A stretch of DNA of 64,000 bases from Prunus persica (GCF_000346465.2 NC_034009.1:15354950-15418949); one strand, 5' to 3'. Positions 33,954 to 44,880 are shown, counted from the stretch's first letter. Notes: generated from the letters alone by a model not told the origin. Translations and numbers: made by a program.

Positions 33954-34368
33954 TGTTGTAAATAATATTGGTGAAGCCCACATAAAGAGAAATGATGGAA
34001 GAAAAATGATTGTATTAAGTATGGTAGTCAAAAGAAGAAATGATGGTGTTAGAAGTGGGATGATTAGTCAAAAGATGAAATTATAATGTTGGGGAGAAAT
34101 CATTATGTCTCCATTAGAAGCCTTTTACTTTGCCTATAAATAGGCTTGCTCATTCACTTGTAATACACACCAAAGAGAAGAGAAGAAAGAGTGAGGAAAG
34201 AAAGAACGGAAGAGAGAAAGAGAAAGAGTGGGAGTCAGAGAGAAGAGAAAGAGTGGAGTCTATCTGAGGAGAAATTCTGTCAGTGTAAACACTACAAAGA
34301 GAAATATAATCTCACTCCCAATATTACAGTGGTACTTCTCATCAACTGATTATTCTAGTTTTATAACA
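33954..34368 (+). repeat. 3' LTR of copia element 2
   Basis: 415 bp, TGTTGTAAATA...TTATAACA, with TATA box at 34135-34143. One difference from the 5' LTR noticed. Confidence 0.9.
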
Positions 34369-34439
34369 CATTGCGACTACTCTGTATTTTTTTATGTGTT
34401 ATCAATAAAATTACTATCACTTTTAATCAAAAAAAAAAA

Positions 34440-34456
34440 AAGTAATCGAGTATTTG
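34440..34456 (+). repeat. Right copy of the 17-bp target-site duplication
   Basis: AAGTAATCGAGTATTTG after the poly(A) run; identical to 27388-27404. Confidence 0.75.
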
Positions 34457-34477
34457 ATTTAATTAGGTTCAATTCAG

Positions 34478-34567
34478 ATTAAAGCCTCGTATTAATCACA
34501 GGATTAAAGCCTCTTATTAATCACAGGATTAAAGTTTCTTATTAATCACAGGATTAAAGCCTCTTAA
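34478..34567 (+). repeat. 25-bp tandem repeat, about 3.6 copies
   Basis: Units start ATTAAAGCCTC or ATTAAAGTTTC at 34478, 34503, 34528 and 34553 and contain TTATTAATCACAGG. Confidence 0.85.
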
Positions 34568-35676
34568 TTTTCCCTTTGATTTGTTTTTCGTTGGGTTATA
34601 AAGGAGGAGTGGTGTCTTCCCTTTAATTTTTTTTTTTTTCAAAGTGTTCAAAAGCTAAATGCCAATTATTTATTTGGGTTGTTGTTAACTTCATGGGTAA
34701 TTAATATAGAAAAGTGGAAAGTTTGTTAGGTTAGAATAAAGGTAAATCAGGAAAAATCTTATTAAAGTATTGTTTCTCTCTCATAATAATGTCATCAATT
34801 AAATAAAAAATGAATAATTAACTATAGTTAAACCCATGGACATGTGTAAACTTTTGGGAAGGGTGGTGAGGGTACACCTTGAGTTAAAGTTGTGAGCAAA
34901 AATGCACCCTTTACCCAAACCTTTATTAATTATATTAAAACCAAAAAATGAATAAAAAAATAATATCTTTAAAATAACAATAAAAGGAAATCAAATAAAA
35001 AGCAACAAAAAAAAAAAAAAACAGAAAATACCATTTTAGTTTTTTAATATTTTATTCATATTTGAATCAATTTAATAAAAAAATACCATTTTCCCCCTGC
35101 ATTTAACAAAAAAAGTTAACAAAATTGATTGAAGGACTATTTGTCATAATGAATGTGAACTCTAAAACGATTAACCCAAATACTAATGAATACTTCTTAG
35201 TCAAAATATTATTTATGAAGCTTTAGTGAACTCTAAATGAAGTGTTGTTGAAGCTATAATGAATCATTTCGAAGCCTTTATGAAACATATTTTGGTGGCA
35301 AAGAAGTGATGCGGCAACATTGCGAGTTTGGTTGTGTCATTTCTCTATTATTTTATTGCATTAATTTTAAAATTATAAAAATATATGAAAGCTTTAAACA
35401 AGTTCCTTGCAATGACTCTTCGTATTTAAAGTTGTAGGGGTCTTTTTGTTCCAGCAGCTTGACGAATGGGCTTGGGTTGCTGTAAGAGAAAGACAAACAA
35501 AATTCCCTCAGTGTTTGAGTTCAAAAACCAGGCTCCAAAAGAGTTTTGAAAAGTTTGCTGAAACCTTAGAAAACACTTTTGGATTCTTTTCACTAATAAC
35601 CAGATAAACGTGATAGATTAATAAGTGACTTGGCTTGAGGAGTTTGTGGCATGGGAGCTAAGCCTTCACAAGTTTA

Positions 35677-35734
<58 letters not shown>

Positions 35735-37900
35735 AAAAGCATGAACTTCTTACAGAGAGAAAAGGTTCAGAATAGGGAAGAGGAAAATTAGGAAGATTTC
35801 TATCTCAGGAAGAGAAAGAAAGCAATGGAAGTAGAAGACGGGGTGTCTTGAGTAAATTTCCAGTCGCTTGACAAAGCTTGGTCGCGCTCTGGATGATGGG
35901 TCTTTGTTGGGTAGAGGAAGCTCCTTTTATAGGCGCTTAGAACCCTAATTTTATCGATCCTTCATTCTCACTTTTCCTTCGCTTCTTTCCATTCAATCCT
36001 ATTAAGGGTTCCAAGAGTTTTATGCAGCTAGACCTCTTTATAGGGGTGAGGCGCCACCCACTTTTCTCCTTGGTTTCATAATAGAGCTCGCAGAAGAAAA
36101 GAAGAAGGGATAGAGCATTTGCCCAACGGGTACTCCTCTTATGCACATGAATTTCCTTTGATTTCTGCAATGGCCTCTTGTTTGACTTGTTATGGAGCTT
36201 TACAAGGGCTAAATACGATACTAGATATTTTATAAGGCGCTGGGCTGGGCTTTTCCTAAGGTATTGGGTCGTTGGTACTCTATTTCCAGCGGTATATGAG
36301 TTTTGTTTTGTCAAGCTGCTGGAAGTAGCTCGTTTGCCTTGTTTTGGCAAGGTGTTGGGCGTTTTAACTAATGTGGGGTTTTCTAAGTGTTGCAGCAGAC
36401 CCTTAGATATTCTCCTAAGGTATTGGATCACTTTTCTCTCTCTCATGCTAACCCATGTACTTGTGCCTGAGGAATGGACTTGAGTTTTAATGCCCTAAAG
36501 CGTCCCAAAACTTCCATTCCTTAAACCCTTAAAGGGCCTTGAGAGTGCTTGTACCCATCCATATCACAACCTTCTCAACAAGCCCCGAATATTTACATGC
36601 CTTGGGCCCACTTAAGCTTGTAGCATGGCTTGGAATTAGAATAGCGGTTCTTTTGCTTGGCATCACATGTTTATTTAGCATGTTTGTACTTGAGTTCTAT
36701 TATGCAATAATAAGCTATGGCCGAGCCAAGTAGCACTTGACAGGTCAGTAAGCGTGAATTTAGAGAGCTGGTGCGTTTTGACTCTTTTGACGTGGCGGAT
36801 CCGTGTGTTTGCTTGGTGTGGCGCGTGGCCCATAACTCGCGCAGGTGCATCCCACAAGTTCTCATATGTCCCAGTTGGGCTCCTTTTGCGGTTAAATATT
36901 TGTGCTGGGCTAGGAATGAGCCTGGGCCCAGCCTTTGGATTTTTGAATCTCAACAAAAGTGTCAAGGCAACAAAGATTTCTAATTTTTTGCTTTCAACTA
37001 ACACACACAATATGGTTCTTGTTATCCTGCATTGATAAAATTACATATTTGAAATCAATAAGCAAACCTCTAATACCATATTACGAACATAATTACCATA
37101 TAAGAGATCAAATAAATGCTTAAATTCCAAAACTCACCCAATTACTTCAAAAAGGGAGAAAGAAAAATAGACTTCCAAATAAATTTATTCAGCACTCTAT
37201 TTAGTAATTTATTTTTGTGGATATCAGCATTATTTTATTCAAATGAACCAAAATGGAAAGACAGTAGAGTATGAACCTCATTTGTTAGAAACGGTAACTG
37301 ATTTCAAGCCTTTGAGAAGGTGACCTTCACGAACAACGTAGCGTTTGCGTGAGTACTGTAGCCCAATCCAATTAGAACGAACGAGATAAAGCCAACCATT
37401 CATTCTTTGATTACTTTGCAACCTACCCGTTTCGAAAAACCTCGATTGTCAACAAATCCACCTATGTTGTTTCAATTCTGTGCCTTTTAGGCATTTTTAT
37501 TAGACAAAAGAAATATGTTCAGAGAAAATAATATTTTAAAAAAACTTCAATTAAAGCACAAAAATTTATCCAGAGAAAAGTACACATAATAAACCAAACA
37601 TATTTTCCCCATATTTTTATAGTTTTTCTTCACATCTTACAGCTTGGATACATATAGGATACTGTATTAAGTGTCCAAAGCAGAATTTTTACACCTTCAT
37701 GAAAGCACATGCGTTTGTAACAAATATGCTCAAAATGAACCACACATTTGTTCCAAACAAAAATACTGAAAAGAACCAAAAATAATTTTCTCCAACGATG
37801 GTTTACTCCATGGTGATCCTGTCCCAGTTGTAGCTTAGGACAACACATCTTGCATACAAATGGAACAGGTCAAACCCTTTGTGTGCTTCTGCTTCCCTCA
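34568..37900. other. Long stretch without a recognised gene
   Basis: Contains a (GA)n microsatellite at 35684-35732 and a minus-strand TATA-like CCTATAAAAGGAGC near 35918-35932 followed by G/A-rich sequence; this may be part of a long LTR, but no ends were found. At about 37068-37080 the plus strand reads CCTCTAATACCATATTA, resembling a degenerate primer-binding complement next to an LTR start, without further support. No coding motifs. Confidence 0.4.
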
Positions 37901-37989
37901 TCTGCACTGCCTCATTAGAACCACTGCACCTTTGAAAACCTTTCCTTTTCGCAAGCCTAACCCTCACTTTCATTATTTTCACTGATCAA

Positions 37990-38215
37990 AGGTGTAATTT
38001 TACTTTTGTTTTCTCCTTCCCCAAGGTTTCTTCATACCATCTTAGACGTATCTTCTGACGTTTGATTTCCATCATCAATGCATCGTACTGCATCTGTTTG
38101 ATACAAGCTGCATCATCGTGGTCTTCAGATGAAAACTTTATGCATTTTGCAGCTCATTCAACAACATCTTCAACTTTATTATTCCTTTGCGACAAAGGCT
38201 TCGCATTTTTTGGTT
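37990..38215 (-). pseudogene. Small coiled-coil ORF fragment, unidentified
   Basis: Minus-strand frame reads KPLSQRNNKVEDVVE, stop, AAKCIKFSSEDHDDAACIKQ, MQYDALMMEIKRQKIRLRWY and EETLG. The helical, charged character resembles the C-terminal part of SANT-type proteins carried by PIF elements or their domesticated relatives, but it is too short to name. Confidence 0.3.
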
Positions 38216-38401
38216 GAGTTGTTATAAGTATGGGGGGATTTTGATAGGTGAACACATTGTGAGTTTAGGGTTGTTTGGAGCAAGTGGTGGTGCAATGGGA
38301 GGTAAAATATTGAACTTTGGTGTTTATATAGCAATACCCATATTGATTTTACCCACCAAAATTAAACTGTTGACTTGGAGTGGGGAGCTGCAACTTTAGT
38401 T

Positions 38402-38815
38402 ACCTTCATAACTGGTAATGTGATATCTGCATTATTAGTATCATAAACGCTATTTTCATTTTCTTTACTGGTGATATGCATTGATATTTACTATCATATT
38501 TGCCAAGATGAAACTGTTGACTTGGTCATATTCAAATGTAACTAAGTTACCTTCATAACTGGTGATGTGATATTTGCATTATTAGTATCATAAACGCTAT
38601 TTTCATTTTCTTTACTGGTGATGTGCGTTGATATTTAGTATCATATTTACCAAGATGAAACTGTTGACTTGGTCATGTTCAAATGTAACTAAGCCATAAT
38701 TGGTGATGTGATATTTGCATAATTATTGTCATCAAAAGTATTTTTATTTTTTTTGACTGGTGATGCGCGTTGATAATTAGTATCATAAATGCCAAGACCT
38801 GTTCGCCTCTAGTTG
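38402..38815 (+). repeat. About 150-bp tandem repeat, 2.8 copies
   Basis: Units start at 38402, 38552 and 38696 with CTTCATAACTGGTGATGTGA-type sequence and share GATGAAACTGTTGACTTGGTCAT. A partial unit (AAATTAAACTGTTGACTTGG) precedes the first copy. Copies differ progressively, the third being the most diverged and deleted. Confidence 0.8.
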
Positions 38816-38955
38816 GGGCAAGAAGAGAAATTTGCCGCTTCCACCTTCATCGAGGTGTGTGAATTGTCCTTTCAGTCACACCGGTTGGCAAACGAAGACA
38901 ATAATACATGTATATCCAATGTTTTCTTTGTCCACAAATAGTCGTACCGTGTTAA

Positions 38956-39790
38956 TTGAATAAAGTAAGGCGACGACAGTTGGGAAACTTTCCAATATAT
39001 AGAACCCGACACTTTCTTGTTGGTCCAGAAAGGACACCGTTAACTATTCCTCCAGATACCATTTTTACTCCCTCTTCTCCAACAACCCAGATGGACATCC
39101 CAAACTTGCCATGGTTATCGGTGCTGTTTTTGGTTGCAAAGCACTCCTCTGAAGATCTATACAGCATGTTGGGGACATACAAGTTATTTCAAGAAATGCT
39201 CAATGATCGTGAGGTTTGGCGAACTGTGTCAATAGAGAAGTACTAGTGGCACGAGGATTGGTACGGGTTTTTTTTTTTTTTTGGTTCAATTGGTATGGGT
39301 TTCATGAAGGCAAAATTGTTGAGTTCTTGTAAAAGTGCAAAAAACATAACAATCCAGAAATCACTCACAGACAAGCTTTTCATGACTTCTTCATATGCAA
39401 AGATGATGAGGCGGTCAACATGAGGGTGGCAACTATGGCAGGGCATATGGAATCCTGCTACATTGTTGGCTTGCTAGAGCTATTGAACCCTAGTGAGGGC
39501 AAGGAGGATGCAATGGAAAGTTTATGCCATCTAAGTAAAACCAAGAAAATTGACATGCAAGCATGCATGGATTCAATTATCTATCGACTGCTGAGGTATA
39601 GTTTGGGTGTGGTGACTCCTCCAACGCTTGCAAAGTTTACTGCTGACGAAAGTTATTTTCAAGAGTGCTTTCATTGTGAGGGTAATTGGGAGTAGTATTT
39701 ATCATGGGACCGTAGGGTTAGTTACTCTTACGACGCAGAGTCTTGGAATTACTTTGAACTTGCAAATGGAAGAGGGAGCTGTTGATACTC
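38956..39790 (+). pseudogene. F-box protein At2g35280-like, broken
   Basis: Reads NLPWLSVLFLVAKHSSEDLY, SMLGTYKLFQEMLNDREVWR and TVSIEKY, resembling the degenerate F-box start of the At2g35280-like family (substrate adaptors of SCF ubiquitin ligases). After a stop at 39246 and a frameshift the family C-terminal part follows: MRVATMAGHMESCYIVGLLE and LNPSEGKEDAMESLCHLSKT, a Sel1/TPR-like stretch, ending ECFHCEGNW. The T-run at 39269-39284 lies at the break. At least one stop and two frameshifts. Confidence 0.55.
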
Positions 39791-39879
39791 AAAATGGCCC
39801 GGCCAATATTGAGTCCAACTTAGTGATTAGATGTGCTGGGTCTTCAGCAGGGAAGAGGGCTAAGGCCCTTGGTGAAATA

Positions 39880-40286
39880 TAGGTTGATGGGAAACCTGCA
39901 GAAGACAAAGTGGGAGAAGCAATCGTTAAGCTTCGGACACCGGTGTGGTGCCGGCCGAAGGCTCTCCGATGCCTAAGTCAGTTACAAGTAGTAATTCTGG
40001 CAGAGTAACAGTAAAAGTGGGAGAATAGTTGTCCTTTGTACCTGGGTACTGTTCCCTATTTATAGGGAGGTGAGGGTAGGAGGTTTGCACAAAGTTCCAA
40101 TGTGGGACTTTGTGCAAGTCGTCGTGGTGGCGACACGTGTCCTGGAGATTAGGTTTGGCAGTTGGGAGCTTCGGCAGGTGTCTGGCACCTCAGAAGTGTG
40201 TCTTCCTTCGGCACAGGAGAAGGCGTGGCTGCCTTGGTGCTAGTCACTTTGGTGCTGGGTCTGCTCGGTTCATTATGGTGCAAACA
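39880..40286 (-). repeat. 3' LTR of the gypsy element
   Basis: On the minus strand the LTR begins TGTTTGCACCATAATG directly after the purine tract ACTTGGGGGA (40291-40300) and has a TATA box TATAAATAG (40056-40064). The 3' boundary near 39880 is uncertain because there is no partner LTR and no target duplication to compare. Confidence 0.55.
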
Positions 40287-40290
40287 GTAG

Positions 40291-40300
40291 TCCCCCAAGT
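40291..40300 (-). other. Polypurine tract of the gypsy element, with a second copy at 40399-40408
   Basis: Minus-strand ACTTGGGGGA just upstream of the LTR. The same ten bases occur once more 108 bp upstream (40399-40408). The inner copy is the better candidate because a TG-initiated LTR follows. Confidence 0.6.
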
Positions 40301-40494
40301 TCGCGGTCGAGAAGTAACTTCTGGGTTGGGAACTTGTGAGTTTTTATAATTGTAACTGAGCATTCCAGCTTCGTTGGGAGTCGTAGGGCACTCCTTAGTC
40401 CCCCAAGTTGGCAAGCTAGGAGTTGCGTCAACACATGGTAGCTGGGTACCGGGGTACTTGGGCATGTTGCAGATAAGATGGGAGCTGGGTCAGT

Positions 40495-40592
40495 AGGGGA
40501 GCCAGACCTTCGAAGGAGCCAGGTCTTGTGGAAAAATTCGGAGACTCCAATTCTTCCATGGCTCTCGCCGTTCGGCAAGGGTCTAGCTCCCT

Positions 40593-40628
<36 letters not shown>

Positions 40629-40840
40629 TGAATGGCCAGGCCATTTGGAAATTTTGGACTCTCCATAGTTCTTCCATGGCCCTTGCCGTTCGGCAAGGGT
40701 CTAGCCAATTTTTTTTTGTTTTTTTGTTTTTTTTTTTTGAGCTTCGGGAGCTAGGCCTTCGAGGGAGCCGGATCTTGAAAATTTTGGAGACTCTCAAAAT
40801 TTTGCCATGGCCCTTGCCGTTCGGCAAGGGTTTAGCCATA
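40495..40840 (+). repeat. Roughly 120-bp tandem units containing the hairpin motif
   Basis: Three successive units share GGAGACTC or GGACTCTC, then CTTCCATGGCCCTTGCCG-type sequence and GGCAAGGGTCTAGCC. They are separated by T-runs at about 40595-40627 and 40711-40738. They form the left part of the hairpin array. Confidence 0.75.
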
Positions 40841-42090
40841 TACATATATTTTTTGTTTTGAATGGCCAGGCCTTCTTGAGTTGGGGCTTGGGCATGTGGA
40901 AAGAGTTGGGCCCGTGATGGGCTTCAGCAAGTAACAAGGCCTAGGGTTTTGGGAGGAGGAGGTATACAAATAAGAGGGTGGCCACCATGCCGTTCGGCAT
41001 TTCCTCATTCGGCACCTTGGAGTAGAACAAATTCCTGGAATCCCCTTGCCGTTCGGCAAGTTCTTGGAGTCACGGTTTTGTGCTTGTATTGATTTTGGCT
41101 TCGGGTCAAGGGAACAATGCTTCGGCAAGCGGCACAAACTTGGAAGGGTTGGTGACGGCTGGCCAAACTTGGAAGGGGCTGGACAGCCTGTGGCGCAAAG
41201 AAACTGCTGGGGTGAAATTGCCGTTTGGTTGGAAACGGCTGGGCTGTTTTGGCTAGGCGTCGGGGTGGTGCTTCGGCAGCAAGACTCGGCAGGCTAGTTG
41301 GGTTGTGCTGTGCCGATCGGCAGGGTTGGTCCGAGGAGGTGTTGCTGTGCTGCGAGCACATCGGTAGTGGCTGGACACTTGCCGTTCGGCAAGGGTGATT
41401 GGGGAGCAGGGCTCGGTGTGAGCGAAGTCAGCGGGAAGAGATTGGCTTCGGCAATTGAGCTTGCCGTTCGGCAGGAGCCTTGGGGATGGCTGGAGTTGTG
41501 CTTCGGCAGTTGTGAGCACGGCTGCGGCAGTTGTGAGCACGGTTTTGGCACGGGTTGGCTTCGGCAGCAGCACGATTGTGATTTTTCTTCGGCAAGCCAA
41601 GGCATCAGCACCGAGTTGGATTTTGTTTTTGGCAAGGCAAGGTAGCAGCACCAATTTGGATTTTGAAGACCCTTGCCGTTCCGCAAGGGTGATTTGGCCT
41701 AGCTGGACGAGTTGGCGCGGTAGCTGGAGCATGGGGGAGCAAGGGTGAGTGGTGCTTCATTTTTGTTTGCTCAGCCCTTGCCGTTCGGCAAGGTTGAGGT
41801 TTGGTGTAATTGGAGCCGAGATCTTGTGTTGTTCGAGGTGCTGGACCTTCGACGCATCCGGGTGGAGTTAGACTGTCCATACTCGGCAGGTGAGTTATCC
41901 GTATGTTTCTGTTCGGGCCTTGTCGTTCGGCAAGCCCAGCTGAATTATGTTGTGAAATTGGTTTGGGTGTCTTGATAAAATTTGGGTCTTGGCCTTGTAG
42001 TAGGATTGGGCTTACGAAATAGGCTAGGACACGTGAAAATATGGGGACTCCATTTTGTTTTTGCACGGGCCTTGCCGTTCGGCAAGGCCC
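40565..42090 (+). repeat. Array of about twelve GC-rich inverted repeats, CTTGCCGTTCGGCAAG
   Basis: Copies: 40565-40580 (variant), 40680-40699, 40811-40830, 40987-41000, 41045-41060, 41311-41322 (loop variant), 41378-41393, 41460-41475, 41670-41689 (one mismatch), 41776-41793, 41919-41934 (one G:T-type change) and 42067-42090. Each is a stem of 5-10 bp around GTTC. Outer arms differ between copies but stay complementary: CCCTTGCC/GGCAAGGG, ATGCC/GGCAT, GGGCCTTGCC/GGCAAGGCCC. Many isolated half-sites (TTCGGCA) lie between. The array fills the space between the antisense gene's 5' end and the 3' LTR. Confidence 0.88.
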
Positions 42091-42234
42091 CTAAATTTCC
42101 CTCAATTTTTGTTTTTGGTTTGTGTATTTTGAAAATTGAATTTCAAATTGTGTGTAGGTACAAGGGATTTGGGAGGGAATATGAAAGGGTGCTAGGGTTT
42201 GTTCGTGAAACGAGGCGTGGGTACCCTTAGTTGG

Positions 42235-42639
42235 CTACAAATAGGAACTTGGAGTGGTGAAGGCACCACACTTGAGTTGAGTTGAGAAAAATTGTGAGAA
42301 TTTGAAGGAGAGGAGAGGCGATTTCCGGCGATTAGTTTGTGGTGGTGCTTGTGGCTGAGGTGATTTCCGGCGAGTCGTTCGTGGTGGTGCGATTAGACCT
42401 CATTTCGCTTGACTTTTTGAATTGAAATGTATTGTTTTGCATGAACATGTTGAAGGCTAGGAAGAACACATTGAACATGAGCATGAACATGATGAACACG
42501 TTGAACATATGTATGAACATGTAGAATTCTTGCCTGGATACCAAAGAACATGTAGATTTGCCAAATTTTTGTTGTTGTGGTTCGATCCTCCTTGCATGTG
42601 CATTAGTTCCTTTTTCATGTTTTTTTTTGCAAATTGTAG
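42235..42639 (+). promoter_or_regulatory. Putative promoter and leader of the antisense gene
   Basis: CTACAAATAGG (about 42236-42246) is TATA-like and is followed by a leader. The phrase GATTTCCGGCGA occurs twice (about 42320 and 42361). GAACA/GAACATG words recur about nine times at 42441-42532. The ATG at 42640 comes directly after TTGCAAATTGTAG, a plausible splice acceptor, so a 5' UTR intron is possible. No transcript evidence. Confidence 0.45.
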
Positions 42640-44880
42640 ATGTCTGAAAGTTCTGATAGAGAAAGTCCTGAGCCCCCTGCCTTTGGCGGGGATGACACTG
42701 AGAGTGAAGAGCCCAGCCAATATATTTGTTCTGAAGAGGAGAGTTCAGAGACAGAGGGTATGGTAGAAGGAACCATAGAAAGTAGGATGATAGGGCCTGG
42801 GGGTGAGAGGGCTGAGCCATCGGGAGACTCTGGGTCGGCTGCATATAGGGAGATGCAGAGAAATTATATAGAGTTAGAGGCTATAGCAAATCGGGTTCTA
42901 GCCTTGCCTCAAACGCAAGAAGTGGGTTCGAGCAACCAGGCATCACCATCAAGGTCTGTGGGTATAGCCGTGGCTTCGGTATCAGAGGGATTAGACATCC
43001 GGGTTGGTGTCCCGTTGTCGCGGCGGAATACACTTACAGAAGCGAAATTGGCCCAGCTACGAACAGATTTTTGTGTGCCAGCCTATGTGGGCTTGAGGTT
43101 ACCCACTGAGGCCGATATAGTCAGATATCCTTCGGATGGCTCCGTGATGATTTTTACGGATATGTATCGGCACGGCTTCAGACTACCGTTTCATCCGTGG
43201 GTTCAGATGATGTTGGCCAAGTTGGGGTATGCACCGGGGCAGTATAATCCCAACTTTTGGATTCTTCTTCATGGGGTGTATATTGCCTGGTGGTTGGCTG
43301 GGTTAGGGGAGCCAACGTTTGAGCAATTCATGTACCTGTACTCCATTTCGAAGCAGCAGGGGAATTTTGGCTGGGTACAGGCCAATTGCCGAAAGGCGAA
43401 GGAGAGGGGTTATTTTATTGGACACAAGCCCACAACGCAAAAGTCCTGGAGGAACAGGTGGTGCATGGCCTACGGGGACTGGGAGAGTCCTCCAGGGAAG
43501 AGCGTTGTCCAGCACATTCCTACCCACTTCCAGTCTATAGGTCCTTAGCCCCATCCCTTAAGATTGTCTAATGCTTGATTGTGTTGTCTTGGCTCCTATT
43601 TTTGGTTCTGTATTTTGTCTGTGCCAGTATAAATGGCTAAGTAGTATCTGACCTTTGGTGCAGGTTCAGTGAAGTGGGGGCCTATCTCCAAGGAGCAGGA
43701 AGACGAGGTTGAGTGGGTGAGGGCGCAGTTGTCGGAGACTGAGCGTGAGTGCGGGAACCTAGTCACGCAGAAGAATTTGTTTGAGTCCGGACTCCTTCAA
43801 GGAAGTAAGTACCTGGGTCACATTTATGAGTTGTGTGCTGGGCCTTTTGTGGTTGTGACTAATGTAGTTGTTTTGTTTGTTTGGACAGTGGCTGGCATCA
43901 TAAGGGGGAGCACGAAGGTGGCCGTAGACATTGATGAGGCCGAGATGCAGAAGCGGCTGAGGGAGTCTCGGGCCAAGAAAGCTGAGAAGAGTGCTGGAAA
44001 ACGACCCAGGGATGATGACGAGGGTCGGGTCGCGGACGTGCTGGGGAAAAGGAAAGCCTTGGAGGAGGCTCATCAGCATGTGATGGGGTCAGGGCCGAGA
44101 CTTCCGCCCTTTGATCTGCAGGCACCGCCGAAGCTACCCTTCGGCATGGAGGACGTGTTCGCTGAAGGGGTAGAGAAGGTAGACTTCGGCAGGCTACGCC
44201 AGCAGAAGAAGGAGGTCAACCTGGCGATGCACCGGCAGGAGGTGCCTTTAGTGAACGTTTTCCTGGAAGGCGTGAAGAGCGACCCTGAGGCTCTAGCGAG
44301 GACTCCAGCTTCTTCCTTCATTGACCGGGCCCAAAAGACGATCCTCACCTCTGCCTATGTAAGTGTTTAGGTCCTTTTTGAATGTATTTGTGTTGGAGTA
44401 TTTATGTGTGGATTGACTAACATGGTGTTTGTTTTGCAGGCCTTTGGCGAGATGTACGTCAGCATGGCCAAGGCTGACAAGGAGATCCAGAGGCTGAAGA
44501 GGCGGGATGAGCTAGCCAAGAGCAAAATGGCGGAGGCGCAGGAGGCCATCCGAGAGAAGAACGCCTTGCTGGTTCAAAAGGCGGCCCTGGCCAAGGAGGT
44601 GGAGGAGCTGAAGAGATCGAGGGCCGAGGAGGTGGCTGCTGCCCGAGTCGAGGCGATTGAGTCCTTCCGATCCTCAGAGGAGCTGAAGAGCTACATCATG
44701 GACCGACTGGTTGATGAGCAGCTTCGCTGGGAAGATAGGTTGGTTAGGTTCAACCCCTCGGTGGAGATTAACTTTGACACCAGTGGCGAGCCTCCTGCAC
44801 ATACCCCTCCTGCTGATGCTAGCGCCCCGACACCAAAGGCTGAGCCGGCCAGTGAGAATGCCCCGTCGACCGAGTCTTGA
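42640..44880 (+). CDS. Antisense spliced gene of the gypsy element: putative gypsy-type transposon domain protein
   Basis: Four coding exons, 42640-43540, 43664-43804, 43889-44358 and 44440-44880. The introns begin GTCCTT, GTAAGT and GTAAGT and end CAG. The phases join exactly, giving 1953 nt or 650 aa. N-terminus is acidic and Ser/Glu-rich. Residues about 125-290 (FCVPAYVGLRLPTEADIV, YRHGFRLPFHPWVQMMLAKL, NPNFWILLHGVYIAWWLAGL, GYFIGHKPT) resemble the putative gypsy-type transposon domain (PF04195, Transposase_28). A basic stretch with KKAEKSAGKRPRDDDEG follows, then a C-terminal coiled coil rich in Lys/Glu/Ala (KADKEIQRLKRRDELAKSKM). It converges with pol, their stops lying 321 bp apart. Tat elements such as Grande and Retand carry antisense ORFs at this place; their function is unknown. 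Confidence 0.78.

Larger units (their letters stand above)
27439..34368 (+). mobile_element. Young Ty1/copia element 2, flanked by CATTG target duplication
   Basis: CATTG lies at 27434-27438 and 34369-34373. Between them: 150 bp identical to the tail of the internal region, a 415-bp LTR (27590-28004), primer site, stem-loop leader, gag, pol, purine tract and a second LTR (33954-34368). The LTRs differ at one position that I can find (CTCACTCACAA versus CTCACTCCCAA), so insertion was recent. Coding capacity is nevertheless broken by a frameshift near 31076 and a 367-bp tandem duplication at 31211-31944. Confidence 0.9.
27405..34441 (+). mobile_element. Short poly(A) retroposon (probably a 5'-truncated LINE end) hosting copia element 2
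   Basis: Its own sequence is only about 34 bp on the left (27405-27438) and 73 bp on the right (34369-34441), the rest being the copia insertion. The right part has AATAAA at 34404-34409 followed 20 nt later by a 13-nt poly(A) run (34429-34441) and then the 17-bp direct repeat. These are the signs of an mRNA-like 3' end copied by LINE machinery. The source (LINE 3' end, SINE or mRNA) cannot be named from about 100 bp. Confidence 0.65.

Noticed and set aside
27405..34441. Whole 7-kb block as a single retrocopied transcript
   Set aside because: The 5-bp CATTG duplication at the copia edges and the two complete LTRs are better explained by copia insertion into a pre-existing short retroposon.
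35937..36446. 169-codon minus-strand open frame
   Set aside because: Composition is Lys/Arg-rich without family motifs, and the region carries a TATA-like box and G/A tract more in keeping with LTR-like non-coding DNA.
37060..37300. Possible minus-strand copia LTR next to CCTCTAATACCATATTA
   Set aside because: Resemblance to a primer-binding complement is weak and no gag, LTR end or partner copy is present.
40478..40861. Open frames with poly-Phe or poly-Lys in the hairpin region
   Set aside because: They are translations of T-runs and of the repeated hairpin units on both strands; no domain is seen.
42332..42844. 170-codon minus-strand frame near the start of the antisense gene
   Set aside because: It is a shadow of the GAACATG repeats and of exon 1 of the plus-strand gene, which has better splice and domain evidence.
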